A stretch of DNA of 64,000 nucleotides. It comes from Phytophthora colocasiae (lineage: Eukaryota; Oomycota; Peronosporomycetes; Peronosporales; Peronosporaceae). Under the pieces are notes generated by a model, which worked only from the letters and a program-made list of their open reading frames with translations, made no database searches and was not told the DNA's origin. Both the position numbers and the translations under genes were made by a program. Within the stretch, counting starts at the first letter, position 1. Each line of letters begins with the position of its first letter. Location: the NCBI GenBank assembly GCA_018806915.1, contig JAGKQI010000028.1, positions 62,001-126,000 of the forward strand, read 5' to 3'. Positions 38,683 to 49,669 of the stretch are shown here, one piece after another.

Positions 38683-41600
38683 TGTTTCCCAGAGTCAGCC
38701 TCGTCACCCAGGAGTCTCTCCAGTAGGTGATCCGGCAGGTCCTTCAGTGTACCTTGACGGGCTAGTTTCTTGAGGGATTCCAGAGTCTTGATGTCTTCGC
38801 ATGGTCTCCCAGAGTGCACCTTTCCGCAAACCTCACACGGCGGTACTCGGCACATCCTGCTCGGGTGACCCTTCTCCTGACATCTGTCACAGACAATGTC
38901 TCTCCAACAGTTCTCTTCAGAGTGACCCGAGCGACGACACTTCTCGCAGAACTTGTTCCAGTAGTCAGGGTTGTCCCGACGTGCATGTTGGAAGTCTTGA
39001 CCTGATGATCCTCGGGGAGACTGGGGCGGCGGTCGCCATCCCATGTTGTCCATGACCCGATAAACTTCGTTTGTCAGAGCCTGGGCCCAGTCAGCACCAC
39101 CAGGCGCCTGAGAGGCAGATTGTACACCAGACGAAGATTGTACACCAGACATCTCGCGATCGTGTTCTGACGACGAAGCCCTGGTATCCTTCTCTTGAGT
39201 TCTGGTATCCGCATCGACATCGTCAGAGGCATCCGGGTCTGCTTCTCGGGCGACGTAAGTCTTCCCCATGCGCTTCGGCTTAAACTGTCCGCGTGGGAGA
39301 TTGTCCGCTCGGAAGTCCCGATGTCTGGTGGTCGTAGTGTCTTGATCAGCAGTTCGCCAGACATCTTCGTCCTGTTGCAGAGCATATTCCAAGTCCGAGA
39401 TACTCCTGAACTTCCGGCCTTGTAACGCGATCTTCAGACGCTCGTCCTTCAGCTTGGTGATGTACCTCAGAACGTGTTTCTCCAGGCGTCTGGAGGATTT
39501 TCTGAAGTCCACCTCAGCTTTTCCGGCGGCCGAGTTCAGGCGGTAGAAGAAGTCCAACGGAGTCTCGGAACTCTTCATTTCCATCGTGAAATATCTCTCG
39601 GAGTATGATGACCGGGCCTTGCAATAACGCCTGCGGAACTCCGATGATAACTCCTTCCAGTCACGGGAAACACTCTTCGGAAGCTGGTTGAACCAATCTC
39701 TGGCAGACACCGGGAGCTTCAGCTTGAGTTCCTGTATGCGGGTCTTATTCGTCCACGCTCCCTGAGATGCCATGTTCACGAAGCGCTCCCACCAATGAAC
39801 ACGTTCTCTCAATGTCGCTCGGGGATCAAATTCTCCGATGATACTTGAGTTTATGAAGGGCCTCATAGTCAGCAGAGTCGCTCCAGCTTGTCCATGGGAC
39901 GCAGAAGTCAGGTTAACAACCTCCGGAGGATCCAAGTCGTCAGAAGACGAATCACTTGAGTCCGAGCTTGAGTCACTTGAGCTTCCACCCGGGTCTGGAT
40001 CATTCCTGCGTCTTCCAGGTCTTCGAGGAGCGTCCCGGCCATCTTCAGAGCGTCTTTCACTGGGTTTCCGGTGTCCATCGCGCCCGGGAGTCGCTGGGCG
40101 CCTTCCTTCGGTCTTGACCTCAGTCAGGGGAACCGCTTGAGCCGTCTGGGTCGTCGTAGCGGCCGCGGTGGCCGCGCCATGCCTTCCAGCCTTCGCGCGC
40201 TTGGTTTCGGTCGATCTCCGTAGGGGAAGAGGCGTATGGAAGGCCTCCGTCGTTTTAATGGGTGTAACCCTACCCCTGCTGGCGACTCCTTCTGATCCCC
40301 TAACCCCAGGCGTGCAATCTCCCGTATCCCGACTGTTCACCAGAAGTCCGGTTGCCGGTTTAGGGTCATGTTCACCGGAGATCCGACTTGAAGTTGCTAC
40401 TTCAGGGTGGGCGACCCCTTGAACTTGGGACAATGTTGCACGAAGGTTCCTCAATTCTGCGGCCTGGAAACGCTGCATGTTCTGGGAACTTTCTCGCTCC
40501 CTGTCGCGCTCCAACTCCACGTCGTGCACCCGCTGTCGTAAGGTCTCCATTTGCGAAATCCAGTCACGTTTCAGCTCGTCTGCCCAACGCGCACGTTCGG
40601 CTTCGGCCTCGGCTTCCCGTTGTTTCCAGCGATCTGCAAACTCGATCTCCAGACGCTGTACGTCGGAAAACTGTTCACCAGAAACTTGTACGTCGGACAC
40701 CTGTCTCTCAGACGACTTCGAATGATACTTGAGCTTGGACTCTGACGCTTGACTCCGACGTTCTTCCAAGTCATCCGCGCGTCTCTGGGCTTCCAGTCTG
40801 GCGCTCTCAGACTCAAGTAGTCGGTCGGTAAGTGTCTGGATCTGCTGGCGCGTATCAAGTTCCCGTTGTTCACGTCGACGTTCACGCTCCATGGATTCCA
40901 GACGTTCTCTGGCCAGAAATTCCTTCTGCTCCTGTTCCATCCGACGCTGCCATTCCTGTTGCTGCCGCATAGCGTTCAATTCGATCTGCGCTGGGCCTGA
41001 TCTCTGGGAACTTCGTGTGTGGCTTGACGCAACGGAACTCAGGCGTCTGGAAGACACTTTCTGGTGATCCTCGCTCTTCAGACTCTGGTGCCTGCTCTGG
41101 TGGCTTCTCCCACGACTCGAGACGGACGATGATGGGGCTTCCGGCGTCCGGTGAACAGAATCTCTGGTAGACAACTGCCTCTCGGACTTCACTTCAGGAA
41201 ACTCCGGCTTCTCTTCCAACATCTCGAAGTCATCGGGCTCCGACTTCACCGGCATCAGTGTTCGTGTCACGTGGATTCCCATAGACTCTCCGGCGAGCAT
41301 TCCTCCGGCATCAGCACCTTGGGCGATCATCGCCAGACCTCCGACAGACAACGGCATATGTGCAGACGCCCCTCGACTCATAGACATCAGCGACGAGTCT
41401 GTGGAGCTTCCACGAGAGGTCTGGAGTCCCGACGAGTGGTCGTCAGACGTACGCGAGGTCCCAATGACACTTGGCACAGGCGCATCAGTCGTCAGAGAGC
41501 TACCTCGATCTTCAGACATTGGCACGCCAGACTCCAAACGAGTGCTATCAGAGTGACTCTCGTATACCGGCAGCGAACTTAGCGACGGCGTCGACAGTGC

Positions 41601-42887
41601 AGATGGTGTCGACGAGACTTGCGGGCGCGGCGGACCATGTTGCAGGCGCTTGGACTGCGGTGGTTCTCCACCGCTGGACCCGTCGGAACTATGTGTGACT
41701 CTGAGTCCGGTCACCCGGAGTCTCATAATCAGCTGTCGTCCTTGTAGGTCAGCCTTCTCATCGCGTAATATACCATCAGCTTCGTCTCGACGTGCTTCGT
41801 TGCCTACCTTTGTGTCTTCTGGGAGTCGATTGACCTGTGACCTGGCGGTCACATTGGCCCACTCAACCAGTTCTTCAGCAAGTCGGCTCTGAAGCTCCGT
41901 CGCCATACTGCGCACTTGAGGTTCGAAGATAGCAGACGCTTGGGTCTGAGACCACCTCGGTAGCAAGTTCTGGAACTCAAATCCTGCTTCATACAGCATC
42001 GTCTGAAGGACAGCGACACATTCGGGTGCCGTCAGAGTATTCATCGAGATCTCGACGTACGACAAGTCTTGGATTCGGCCAAAACTGTGGCGCCTCAAGC
42101 AGAACTCCGATATCCACATGTCTTCTGGAAATACTGAAGAACACCGCCACTTGATGTAGTCGCCCGTCGCTGCCGCAGCTTTCTGGAAGACATTTGCGTC
42201 AGGCTTCGCTGTTCGCCAGGCGTATTCGACGTTCGGCGGAACAATTCTTCCAGCGTCCATGTCCCTCCAGCGGCGGAACTCACGGCGTACGTACTTCAGG
42301 GCACGTTCTCCATCCAGCGAATCGGCCCTCCCAGACTCATCAGACGGTGTCTTCAGAGAATCTTCGGACTTCATCGGCATGTCATCGGACATCGGAGTGT
42401 CCTCGGACTTTGGAGTCTTCGAGACACGTTCATCAACCAGTCCGGGTTCCGTCTTCACTTCCCCCACGGACTTCCCAGAAGCCGTCGACTCAGAACATAA
42501 GTCAATGACCTCCGGGGACTCAACCACGTCGGCGCCTCCCTCAGACGCCTCATCACCACCCTCACGGGCAGTGGCCACCTCGTCACCAGAAGCTTCAGCT
42601 TCGGACGGACCCTCCTCAGAACCTTGTTCGCCAGACACATCGGGTGTCTCTTGGGCTTCAGGCTCCGCAGCAGGCTGGTCTTCGACCGCCGGTTCCGTGA
42701 CGTTCACCTCCTCGACTGCTTCCTTTTCACGTGCAGCCTTCCTCTTCTCGCGTGCCGCCTTCTGAACAGCATCCAAGTCGGGTTGTTCGTCAGGCGGAAG
42801 ACCTTGAAGACGCTTCGACTGACGTGTCGCCATACTGCGACCACCGCGTCCCCGACGTCCTCCTCTCGTAGTTCCATGTGAAGCCAT
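38673..42887 (-). CDS. gag: element C gag: very large Gag with coiled coil and three zinc knuckles (intact)
   Basis: The 1,404 codons start at the ATG at 42887, shortly after the PBS. An RGG-type basic start (TRGGRRGRGGR) is followed by an acidic Ser/Glu region, a region of unknown fold at about 190-400 and a Ser/Thr-rich section. A strong coiled coil lies at about 640-830 (RMEQEQKEFLARERLESMER). Another disordered region precedes the capsid-like domain at about 1040-1240 (FDPRATLRERVHWWERFVNM). Three zinc knuckles follow at about 1310-1365: CEKCRRSGHSEENC and CDRCQEKGHPSRMC (CX2CX4HX4C) and CEVCGKVHSGRPC (CX2CX3HX4C). This is roughly three times the size of a typical Ty3/gypsy Gag; the extra mass is all N-terminal to the capsid part. 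Confidence 0.92.
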   Translation of the reverse strand: MASHGTTRGGRRGRGGRSMATRQSKRLQGLPPDEQPDLDAVQKAAREKRKAAREKEAVEEVNVTEPAVEDQPAAEPEAQETPDVSGEQGSEEGPSEAEASGDEVATAREGGDEASEGGADVVESPEVIDLCSESTASGKSVGEVKTEPGLVDERVSKTPKSEDTPMSDDMPMKSEDSLKTPSDESGRADSLDGERALKYVRREFRRWRDMDAGRIVPPNVEYAWRTAKPDANVFQKAAAATGDYIKWRCSSVFPEDMWISEFCLRRHSFGRIQDLSYVEISMNTLTAPECVAVLQTMLYEAGFEFQNLLPRWSQTQASAIFEPQVRSMATELQSRLAEELVEWANVTARSQVNRLPEDTKVGNEARRDEADGILRDEKADLQGRQLIMRLRVTGLRVTHSSDGSSGGEPPQSKRLQHGPPRPQVSSTPSALSTPSLSSLPVYESHSDSTRLESGVPMSEDRGSSLTTDAPVPSVIGTSRTSDDHSSGLQTSRGSSTDSSLMSMSRGASAHMPLSVGGLAMIAQGADAGGMLAGESMGIHVTRTLMPVKSEPDDFEMLEEKPEFPEVKSERQLSTRDSVHRTPEAPSSSVSSRGRSHQSRHQSLKSEDHQKVSSRRLSSVASSHTRSSQRSGPAQIELNAMRQQQEWQRRMEQEQKEFLARERLESMERERRREQRELDTRQQIQTLTDRLLESESARLEAQRRADDLEERRSQASESKLKYHSKSSERQVSDVQVSGEQFSDVQRLEIEFADRWKQREAEAEAERARWADELKRDWISQMETLRQRVHDVELERDRERESSQNMQRFQAAELRNLRATLSQVQGVAHPEVATSSRISGEHDPKPATGLLVNSRDTGDCTPGVRGSEGVASRGRVTPIKTTEAFHTPLPLRRSTETKRAKAGRHGAATAAATTTQTAQAVPLTEVKTEGRRPATPGRDGHRKPSERRSEDGRDAPRRPGRRRNDPDPGGSSSDSSSDSSDSSSDDLDPPEVVNLTSASHGQAGATLLTMRPFINSSIIGEFDPRATLRERVHWWERFVNMASQGAWTNKTRIQELKLKLPVSARDWFNQLPKSVSRDWKELSSEFRRRYCKARSSYSERYFTMEMKSSETPLDFFYRLNSAAGKAEVDFRKSSRRLEKHVLRYITKLKDERLKIALQGRKFRSISDLEYALQQDEDVWRTADQDTTTTRHRDFRADNLPRGQFKPKRMGKTYVAREADPDASDDVDADTRTQEKDTRASSSEHDREMSGVQSSSGVQSASQAPGGADWAQALTNEVYRVMDNMGWRPPPQSPRGSSGQDFQHARRDNPDYWNKFCEKCRRSGHSEENCWRDIVCDRCQEKGHPSRMCRVPPCEVCGKVHSGRPCEDIKTLESLKKLARQGTLKDLPDHLLERLLGDEADSGKQLN

Positions 42888-42957
42888 CTTGAATATAGAC
42901 GCTTGACAGAAACCCTCTTCTCAAACTCTCTTAGATCCGGTGATATCACGATACCAA

Positions 42958-42976
42958 GATCCGGGCACGCGCACCA
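42958..42976 (-). promoter_or_regulatory. primer-binding site of element C
   Basis: On the element strand TGGTGCGCGTGCCCGGATC starts two bases after the LTR, identical to element B. Confidence 0.75.
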
Positions 42977-42978
42977 GT

Positions 42979-44870
42979 TGTCGCGAAGTCGGTGCAACTT
43001 TTACCGCGGTGCAGGGGCGTACAGTGAACCTGGAAGTGTGACTACCGGTAATTATACTAGAGTCGCACAGCAAGGTGGGCGTGTGTTACCTTGTGCTGTC
43101 CTCGTAGGTTCGTTGTCTTGGTAATGAGACCCTCGCCGGGGTCGTGAGAGTGTTGATGAGAGTGAGGGTTCCTTGCGTAGACCGTCGGATGTCCTTCTGG
43201 TCCTCACAGGAGCGCTTGGGAGTCGAACGTTTTCCGGTGAACACTTGTGTACACCAGAGATTTCTGAAGGCAAAAGAGAAATTAATACAATGGGAAGTCT
43301 AGTAATTAGACTTCCGAGATAACCGCAATATAGAGTTCCGATATACAAATATGTAGCTGCTCTTATTCTTTCCTGGCCCTTGAGCAGTGGGCTAGTTCTC
43401 CAGGTCAACTAGGGAAATGTTCACCAGACACCTGGTCTGTCTGGTATTCCCGTAACTTTCGCGCACCACCCTCTAATATATAGAGGAAAATAAACCAATA
43501 CACTATCAGTTATATAACAGTCTACCGAGCGTCTTGAGAGCGACTGTCTAGCTCCCAAAACCTGTCCAAACGTACAATATGAAATGGGCTACCGCTAGAG
43601 ACAAGACAAACGACCCAACTAGTAAATGGAATAGGTGGGTCCTCTCAGGTCTCTACGTTACGCTGATCTCCACCTAAAGGGGCTTGATAGGTGAGAGATC
43701 ACACGACTCAAAGCTTTGTCGTGGCCTTACACTTCCGAAGAACCGACGAATCGACCTTGGGGTTGTAACGCAAATTTAACTCGGGGGTACCGATCAAATT
43801 GAACTCTGGTTATCTATCTCGTATCTCTCTGTCTTCTATCTTCCATATTCTCATATACACTTGGTCTCAGTATAACTCAGGAATCTTCACTTGGGCTCAC
43901 TATGGTAGTCGATGCTGCAGATCTTGTCGAGTCGACACTTAATGATGTCATTACAGGGATGAGCGGGTTGCGTTTCACTTGATTGCGTGAGGTCGTGTTG
44001 GGTACACTTGGTTTCAGTATGGGGGAGGACTTCAGAATGTCAGAGTCTGGTATCCTGTTCATCAGGGTCTGGAATCATGTGCGTCGGAGACATGTTCATC
44101 GGAACCATGTACTCCGGAATCATGTACATCAGAGTCGTAATACCAGAGTCGTGACACTTGGGTCTGATCATCGGAGTCTTGTACGTCGGAGTCTGTTCAT
44201 CGGAAACTGGTGATGTCTGGAATATTGCTTGTATAAGCCGGACACATCAGACTTGTTTACCAGAATCATGTTCGTCAGACTCATGTACGTCGGACTTCAT
44301 GTACGTCGGACTTCATGTACGTCAGACTCATGTACGTCAGACTTCATGGTGTGATATCAGAGTTTCCATGCGTGATACCAGAAATCCATGAGTATTTTCA
44401 GGGTGCGGAGCACGTATGCTACAACGCACGAAGTCCAATCGGGATATGCGCGGGGTGCGCTACGTCCGGTGCGCGATACTTGGTATCTTGTGGGTATAAC
44501 TGTATTCCTTGAACCATCATCGTCACACAGGACGGCAACGGGATGAGGTCTCTCAGAGATACGTTCTTCTGAGAGACTTTCTGCCAAACTTTAGGCACTC
44601 ATCGTCGGGGAAAGTCCGGTGATCAGACTGAGTGTCGTTGTCTCTCGGAGTTTGTGCACTTTTCCGAGGAACACTTCTGATCTCTTGGGCCCCTTTGCAG
44701 TACAGGTGAAGGTTAATATATATAGCGGTTTTCTTCCACAGATCTATTATTGTCGCACGGGACATAACCTCGTCCCACATCTCCCTTTCTCCCACAATCC
44801 AGTATATGTCCAATCACATCACAGCGAAACTTCCATATCCACTCGAAAAATCGTAATTAGCAACGTGTCA
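42979..44870 (-). repeat. 5' LTR of element C
   Basis: 1,892 bp in reverse orientation; partner of 27338-29215, with one extra 16-base repeat unit near 44290. Confidence 0.93.
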
Positions 44871-46238
44871 CTGACGTACATGATGTCCGACGTACATGAA
44901 GTCCGACGTACATGAAGTCCGACGTACATGAGTCTGACGAACATGATTCTGGTGAACAAGTCTGATGTGTCCGGCTTATACAAGCAATATTCCAGACATC
45001 ACCAGTTTCCGATGAACAGACTCCGACGTACAAGACTCCGATGATCAGACCCAAGTGTCACGACTCTGGTATTACGACTCTGATGTACATGATTCCGGAG
45101 TACATGGTTCCGATGAACATGTCTCCGACGCACATGATTCCAGACCCTGATGAACAGGATACCAGACTCTGACACTCTGAAGTCCACCCCATACTGGAAC
45201 CAAGTGTACCCAACACGACCTCACGCAATCAAGTGAAACGCAACCTGCTCATCCCTGTAATGACATCATTAAGTGTCGACTCGACAAGATCTGCAGCATC
45301 GACTACCATAGTGAGCCCAAGTGAAGTTCCTGAGTTATACTGAGACCAAGTGTATATGAGAATATGGAAGACAGAAGAGAGAGAGAGATACGAGATAGAT
45401 AGCCAGAGTTCAATTTGCATCGTGATAAGGAGTTCAATTTTACCTTATCATACCGACTGCTATCTGCCTGCTGCTTCTTGTAAGTATTAGGCCACGATAA
45501 AGCTTTGAATCGTGTGATCTCTCACCTATCAAGCCCCTTTAGGTGGAGATCAGCGTAACGTAGAGACCTGAGAGGACCCACCTATTCCATTTACTAGTTG
45601 GGTCGTTTGTCTTGTCTCTAGCGGTAGCCCATTTCATATTGTACGTTTGGACAGGTTTTGGGAGCTAGACAGTCGCTCTCAAGACGCTCGGTAGACTGTT
45701 ATATAACTGATAGTGTATTGGTTTATTTTCCCTCTATATATTAGAGGGTGGTGCGCGAAAGTTACGGGAATACCAGACAGACCAGGTGTCTGGCGAACAT
45801 TTCCTTAGTTGACCTGGAGAACTAGCCCACTGCTCAAGGGCCAGGAAAGAATAAGAGCAGCTACATATTTGTATATCGGAACGCTATATTGCGGTTATCT
45901 CGGAAGTCTATTTACTGGACTTCCCTTTGTATTAATTTCTCTTTTGTTTTCAGAAATCTCTGGTGTACACAAGTGTTCACCGGAAAACGTTCGACTCTCA
46001 AGCGCTCCTGTGAGGACCAGAAGGACATCCGACGGTCTACGCAAGGAACCCTCACTCTCAGCAACACTCTCACGACCCCGGCGAGGGTCTCATTACCAAG
46101 ACAACGAACCTACGAGGACAGCACAAGGTAACACACGCCCACCTTGCTGTGCGACTCTGGTATCATTACCGGTAGTCACACTTCCAGGTTCACTGTACGC
46201 CCCTGCACCGCGGTAAAAGTTGCACCGACTTCGCGATA
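44871..46238 (+). repeat. 3' LTR of element B, second part
   Basis: This is the remainder of the LTR split by element C. It begins with the second CTGA (44871-44874) and ends CTTCGCGATA, where the other copies have GACA. It resembles the D LTR much more closely than the 5' LTR of its own element. Confidence 0.93.
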
Positions 46239-46905
46239 GTCAGCTGCTGAAGGCGCAGGACCGGCACGCTGCTCGCCTTGAGGAGCAGGTGGAGGTGAAG
46301 TTCGAAGAAGGAGACCCGGTGTGGGTCTACCAATACTTTCGAGCTCGCAGAGGCGAGCGTACCACCAAGAAGTTAGCATTCTCCTGGCACGGTCCCTACC
46401 GAGTTGTAGGAACGGTGGGCGAGAACGCGTACCGCGTAGCAATTCCTTCGCACCCGAACCGGGTGGTGACCATCAACGTGAACCGTTTGAAGCTTTTTCG
46501 AGGACGCTGGAGTCGACCGTACCCGACGGAGGTGCCTGAGGGCGTGACGTCCCGTCCTGGTGTTGATGATGAAGGACCTCTTGAGGAGGCCGACCTACCT
46601 TCGACCAGCTACGTGGAACGGTTGGTAATCGGTGGTGAAGAGACGGCTGTCTCTGGGACGAGCAACCCGGTTGTCGACATTTTGGCTCGACGGAAGGAGA
46701 ACGGTGTCACGCAGTACTTAGTACTGTTGGCTACCTACGAAGTGAGCTGGAGGCCTGCTGCTACGCTTCTTCCTAACTATCGAACGCTTCTATGCAGGCG
46801 TTCGATAACGCTCGGCGAAAGGAGAAGGGTCTACCTGAACTGCGTCGCAGTGCACGGTTGGCTGAGGCCAACGTCGCTGTCGACGAAGATGACATGCTCT
46901 TCTAG
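46239..46905 (+). pseudogene. int: element A integrase C-terminus and weak chromodomain
   Basis: The integrase frame resumes at 46243 (LLKAQDRHAARLEEQ), after the 4-base duplication. A basic, SH3-like C-terminal domain follows (FSWHGPYRVVGTVGENAYRV), then a chromodomain-like end (VDILARRKENGVTQYLVLL, SWRPAATLLPNY). The aromatic cage is less clear than in element C. A one-base lesion near 46795 moves the last 35 or so codons (starting MQAFDNARRKEKG) to another frame, ending at the TAG at 46903-46905. In the unshifted frame the stop is at 46996. Confidence 0.82.
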
Positions 46906-47442
46906 AGAGAAGAGGGAGCTGATTGCCTGTGTGGTGACTATTACGGGCAATGCGAGCTTGAAGAACGAGGGCAAGAAGAAGGCTCTCGTGTGGTGACTTT
47001 ATATTTGATTATATTTTGGAGAACGCTCGGTCAAGGAACCGTGCCTACATGTTGGAGAACGCTCGGTCAGGGGACCGTGTTTACATTCTTGGATAATGCT
47101 CGGTCAGAGGATCGTGCCTACACGTTGGAGAACGCTCGGTCGTGGGCCGTGCGTGTTTATTCTTGTCGAAAAACACACTGTCGAAGCTGTACGTGCTCAT
47201 CGATGCGTCCGCGGTCGGGGACCGTAAGGCTATCGAGGAACGCTCGATGTGAAACTGTATGCGTGTTGGAGAACGCAAAGGGGCCCGTGTGTTTATATTT
47301 TGGGGAAGGTAGCTGCGAAAAACAAATGAAGACGACTAAAGCAGAAAGGAAAAGAGAAAAGATTATTATGAAGGATATGCAAGGAACGCTACGCTACCGT
47401 TCCTAGAAGCTCGGGACACTACGAAGTGCTGTTACCTCCCGA
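46906..47442 (+). other. untranslated stretch of element A with a tandem repeat at 47016-47162
   Basis: No gene is supported. Four imperfect copies of a roughly 37-base unit, TTGGAGAACGCTCGGTCA followed by GGGGACCGTGCCTACA, start near 47015, 47052, 47089 and 47125. Looser variants continue to about 47310. The repeats again contain the GAACGCT and ACCGT words of this element. The position, between pol and the antisense gene, matches the convergent spacer of elements B and C. Confidence 0.75.
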
Positions 47443-49344
47443 CTAGTCGAGGATCTTCTGCTTCTTGGCTGGGGGCTTCTCCTCGTCCTCGTCTTCGTAG
47501 GGATCGTCGTCGGACTGATGCTCATCGTCGTTCTCGCTCGCTTCGGACTCGCTCTCGTCACTACTGCTGCCCAGGAAGTCGTCTGACGTCTCCTTCTTGA
47601 CTTGGGTAGTTTCTCCGGCCTCCAGGTCACGGTTGGATACTTCGGGTGGGGAACTTGGCCTCTTCGGGGATTCGACCTTGGCCGGCGAAGGACTGCGAGA
47701 CTTGGACTCGGGCGACGTGGGCGCTTTCGCCTTAGGTGACGATGGGGAAGCGGGCTTGGACTGGGTCGGCGAGGCGTTCCCTGAAGCAGCCGGATAAGCG
47801 TTCTTGGGGCTGGTCTTGGGCGTCACGGCAGGAGAAGCGTTCTTGGGAGATTTCGGCGGAGTCGCTACCTTGGGGACCGGAGGGGACGCTTTCGTGGAAG
47901 CATCCGGAGCCACTGAGAAGTCGCTAGAACGCGTCTTTAGCGAGGGGCCCGACTTAGACTTGGACTTCTTGAAGTGGGGAACGAGAAGCTTGGGATCCAG
48001 GCGCCCAGTACCGTGAGCTGTCGGACCGCCCTTGCGTCGGAAACGATCATAGCCGCCGACCACTTCGGAGGACTCTAGCGCTGGCACGGTCGTGGAGACC
48101 TTGTATGAACCGTTCTGGAGCTGCTTCACCATGCTCTTAGCCAACGCGACGATGCGAGAACTCTTGCGAAGATACAGCCAGGTGCCTTGCTGAGTGTCGA
48201 CGGCCCACCCCTTGCGAGGCGTGCGATCGGACTGGATGTCGATCAGGCATCGGGCCAACGCTTCGTCGGAGAGACGATTCTCCACCTTGATGTTGTCCGG
48301 GTCCAAAGCCTCCGTCCAGTAGAGAAGATCAGGAACGTCGGAGAAGGAGTCGCGGTTCAGGAAGAACGGTTCCAAGGCGTGCTTCATCTTCTTTTCGTAC
48401 TCGGCCTTGTCCCTGCGGCGAAGAGAAACGAGACTGTCGATGATCGGGCCGTGGTAACCCGGGCCTCGCGACTGGTTCCGTCCCGGTTGACCACCCCACC
48501 ACATCAGCAGCTTGGAGTCGGGGCAGTCCTCGAGGAGCTGGAGGAAGTTGTAGTATCCCCACGTCTCAATGCAGAGACTCTAGAACCTCATGCGCCCGGC
48601 AACCGCTTCCATCTTTGCCTTGCGACGACGAGTCTGTGCGGCTGAAGACTTGAGAGGCGCATGAAGCTGCCATCCCCAGAAGACGGGGCGATCGTGGTTC
48701 CACCAGCGCCAGTGAGCTCGGTAAACTTCGGGGTACGCTTCAGGATCGTACCAGAGACTCGCGCCTTCACACGGATACGCCAACTGGAACGGTGTCTTCC
48801 CCTTCTCCGCGGCGTCGCTGTAGAGCTCTTCAAGGTCGTCTCGAATCTCTTGGGGCGTGGTAACCGCCAGCTCAACCGTGAAGAACGACTTCTTGCGCTC
48901 CGGAGAAGACGAAGGCGAAGAGTTTCGAGACCGTTCCTTGCGTTTCTTGGACGAAGATGACTTGGGAGTGGACGTAGTCTTGGAAGAGCCCCGGGATGAA
49001 GCGTTCTTGGGCGAAGGACCTGTGAAGCGAGGATGCAGCTTGGCCCTCTTGCTGAAACGCTGACGCGAAGGCTTGGGCAGCACGAGAACGGGGCCCCCGA
49101 ACGCGTCCGAAGCGTAACCTGTCTGGTCGATGACAGCTTCAGCGATGTCGTCCAGGATGTCGAGCCCGGTGGAGCCTTCGTTGACGCTCAACACCTCCCT
49201 CATCTCGGACCAGAAGGCGACCTGAGCCTGCGTGGGCGTTATGTCTTCCTCCTCCCTCTCTTCTCTCTCATCCTCCGCGGCGTAGCGCTTGACGAGACGC
49301 TTGAACAACCCGTCGTATTCCTCCTCGAGCCTGGACTTGCCCAT
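47443..49344 (-). pseudogene. element A antisense gene, interrupted by one TAG
   Basis: Two open frames on the minus strand (49344-48580 and 48504-47443) are in the same frame, and the sequence between them is open apart from the single TAG at 48582-48580. The intact gene would encode about 633 residues. The N-terminus is highly charged (RYAAEDEREEREEEDI). A basic Ser/Lys tract follows (SSSSKKRKERSRNSS), then a Trp/Tyr-rich section (SLWYDPEAYPEVYRAHWRWW), a folded-looking part (DKAEYEKKMKHALEPFFL, LSDEALARCLIDIQSD), a Ser/Pro/Lys tract and an acidic end (DDDPYEDEDEEKPPAKKQK). Composition and position match the antisense genes of B and C, but I see no clear sequence homology. The family is unknown. 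Confidence 0.72.
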
Positions 49345-49669
49345 GACGACGTTGCTGCCGGTGGTGTTCTCGAAGTGGAAGGAACTGTAATATGGGAAAG
49401 AGCCCCTTTCTCGTTGGGACTTTGCGAAGGCCTTATCCGAGAAAGTGAAGCGTGTGACCCAAATGGACCGATTTTGACTACTAACTACGGTTGGTGGAGG
49501 GATTAGACTATCGAGTCTCGGAGTTGAAAGGAAATACCTTCGATGATGCCAGGTGACTGGTTTTGGTACTGCAGCGTGCGATAGCTCTGGAGAACAGACC
49601 GAACGCTCGAGTCGGAAGTTGCCGAAGTGGCCATTTCCGTTTTGGTCTCACCACTCGCAAGGAGGACTG
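49345..49669. promoter_or_regulatory. divergent intergenic region of element A
   Basis: 325 bases separate the start of the antisense gene from the ATG of the membrane-protein gene, so promoters for both would be expected here. I see no strong Inr match. A short upstream open frame (ATGATGCCAGGTGACTGG near 49542) precedes the membrane-protein gene. Confidence 0.35.

Larger units (their letters stand above)
27338..44870 (-). mobile_element. element C: complete Ty3/gypsy LTR retrotransposon with antisense gene
   Basis: The element is 17,533 bp, inserted in reverse orientation in the 3' LTR of element B and flanked by CTGA. Read on its own coding strand: LTR (44870-42979), PBS, gag (1,404 codons), frameshift site, pol (1,887 codons), an antisense gene of 1,095 codons, PPT and LTR (29215-27338). 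All three genes are open. With a perfect 4-bp duplication and closely similar LTRs it is the youngest element here and the only one that could be autonomous. At 17.5 kb it is very large for a gypsy element. Confidence 0.95.
11055..46238 (+). mobile_element. element B: Ty3/gypsy LTR retrotransposon with antisense gene, interrupted by element C
   Basis: The element is inserted in the integrase gene of A. Its own sequence is about 17.6 kb: 5' LTR 11055-12947, PBS, gag, pol and an antisense gene, then a 3' LTR split by element C into 26800-27337 and 44871-46238. The last two bases of the right LTR read TA where the other copies have CA. Lesions are a 2-base deletion near 13118, a 13-base deletion near 16328, a stop at 19804-19806 and a 107-bp tandem duplication at 21235-21448. 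It is not autonomous. Confidence 0.93.

Noticed and set aside
47016..47162. The repeats as a possible origin or att site
   Set aside because: There are no features of either. They are inside a retrotransposon and share its private sequence word.
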